Below, in pieces: positions 19,626-20,053 of a stretch of DNA of 20,053 nucleotides. The position numbers were made by a program, and so were the translations under genes. Numbering within the stretch: position 1 is the stretch's first letter; each line of letters begins with the position of its first letter. Source of the DNA: an uncultured Bacilli bacterium (lineage in GTDB: Bacteria; Bacillota_I; Bacilli_A; RF39; UBA660); assembly GCA_934085635.1 (NCBI GenBank), contig CAKOHL010000011.1:1-20053 (forward strand), in the 5' to 3' direction. The notes under the pieces are model-generated. The model had not been told where the DNA came from. It did not search any database and was given only the letters and a program-made list of their open reading frames with translations.

Positions 19626-20053
19626 ATGAAAAGAAAAAAAGAACTAATCGTAATACTATCTAGTTTACTAGTGATAGTATTATCAGTATCGGTAGCATAT
19701 TTTACAATTAAAATTTTAGGAACAGAAAAGGATATTACTGTAACAGCAGCTGATTTAAAGGTTACATTTACAAGTGGAAGTGGAACTATAAATGGGACTA
19801 GTATAGAACCGGGCTGGAATAGTGGGGAGAACACATTCACAGTAAAAAATGAATCTAATGGAACATATAATTACAATATTGTGATTAAGGATTTAGTAAA
19901 TACTTTTGTAACGACTGGGTTCTTACAGTATAAAATAACAAGCACTGATGGGGGATATAATATGACAGACTTTGCTGATGTACCAAAGTCTAGTGCAAAA
20001 ACAGACACAGTGCTAGCTAAAAATATAAGTTTAGCAAAAGGAGCAACACATAC
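19626..20053 (+). CDS. Secreted/surface protein, TasA/camelysin-like, 3' end outside the window
   Basis: 142 codons are visible and the frame is still open at the right edge. MKRKKELIVI, a hydrophobic segment to about residue 23 and AYFT (24-27) resemble signal sequences of SipW-processed TasA/camelysin-type proteins. The mature part is beta-rich and full of Thr, Ser, Asn and Gly (AADLKVTFTSGSGT, then EPGWNSGENTFTVKNES), as in that fold, in which a folded domain is secreted and may form fibres. AGGAAGGAAG (19611-19620) is the binding site. Codon choice is more mixed than in the neighbouring housekeeping genes (GGG, CCG, TCG, ACG, GTG occur), fitting an accessory or transferred gene. A different surface-protein family is possible; the assignment rests on general features. 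Confidence 0.65.
   Translation, partial: MKRKKELIVILSSLLVIVLSVSVAYFTIKILGTEKDITVTAADLKVTFTSGSGTINGTSIEPGWNSGENTFTVKNESNGTYNYNIVIKDLVNTFVTTGFLQYKITSTDGGYNMTDFADVPKSSAKTDTVLAKNISLAKGATH

Noticed and set aside
19541..19840. Minus-strand ORF of 99 codons
   Set aside because: It lies opposite the start of the surface protein gene and the element's 3' end, with no binding site or promoter; a shadow of the real gene.
1..20053. CRISPR array, tRNA or rRNA genes, insertion sequences
   Set aside because: No regularly spaced repeats, no tRNA cloverleaf with conserved TTCGA-type arm, and no transposase-like frame were found; the only long duplication is the two-copy element.

Overview
The window is strongly AT-rich chromosomal DNA from a low-GC, walled Gram-positive bacterium. 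TGA is used as a stop (for example at the ends of alaS and the ylxM-like gene), so the code is the standard bacterial one and not the Mycoplasma code. Pointers to the Firmicutes/Bacilli side are GpsB, a type B RNase P RNA, RNase Y, RNase J1, a T-box leader and the gene orders gpsB-rnpB, rodZ-pgsA-recA-rny and recD2-small protein-AI-2E transporter-alaS, all close to Bacillus subtilis. Several proteins are shortened (RodZ, FtsY, AlaRS), which suggests a streamlined genome such as those of uncultured gut Bacilli/Tenericutes relatives; that last step is inference.

Layout. 1-560: 3' end of an unknown gene. 561-843: a possible broken small ORF ending in a terminator, then the gpsB promoter. 844-1494: gpsB, with rnpB starting on its stop codon. 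1517-2588: rodZ-like and pgsA. 2622-5560: recA (two promoters) and rny (RNase Y), each with its own promoter and terminator. 5609-7081: a PHP metal-dependent phosphoesterase with a membrane-anchored extension, convergent with rnjA (RNase J1) on the minus strand at 7093-8775. 8845-10698: divergent promoters, then ftsY, a NUDIX hydrolase and a ylxM-like regulator in a tight, overlapping series. 10699-11020 (322 bases without a conventional gene): copy 1 of a structured RNA/leader-peptide element, then the rpsP promoter. 11021-11543: rpsP-khpA. 11615-15216: recD2, a 42-residue membrane protein and an AI-2E family exporter. 15215-18981: an alanine-type T-box, a P-loop nucleotide-kinase-like gene, a short-form alaS, rlmN and a small hypothetical gene. 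18982-19625 (about 640 bases without a conventional gene): a candidate type I toxin-antitoxin locus, then copy 2 of the structured element directly upstream of a secreted TasA/camelysin-like surface protein that runs off the window.

Most of the window is core housekeeping: division-site control, RNA processing and decay, recombination, membrane targeting and translation. The unusual biology is at the right end and in the ylxM-rpsP gap. First, a roughly 190-base element is present twice; it combines paired stems that keep pairing despite sequence changes, a short ORF whose start lies in the main stem, and a terminal hairpin. In copy 2 an 11-base G tract sets the frame of the short ORF, so that the ORF either stops before the stem's 3' arm or continues to the first base of the terminator. 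This looks like a phase-variable attenuator for a surface protein. Second, a hydrophobic 36-residue peptide gene with a strong promoter faces a small convergent RNA that overlaps its 3' end, the architecture of txpA/ratA-type toxin-antitoxin pairs. Both readings are inference from sequence and need transcript data.
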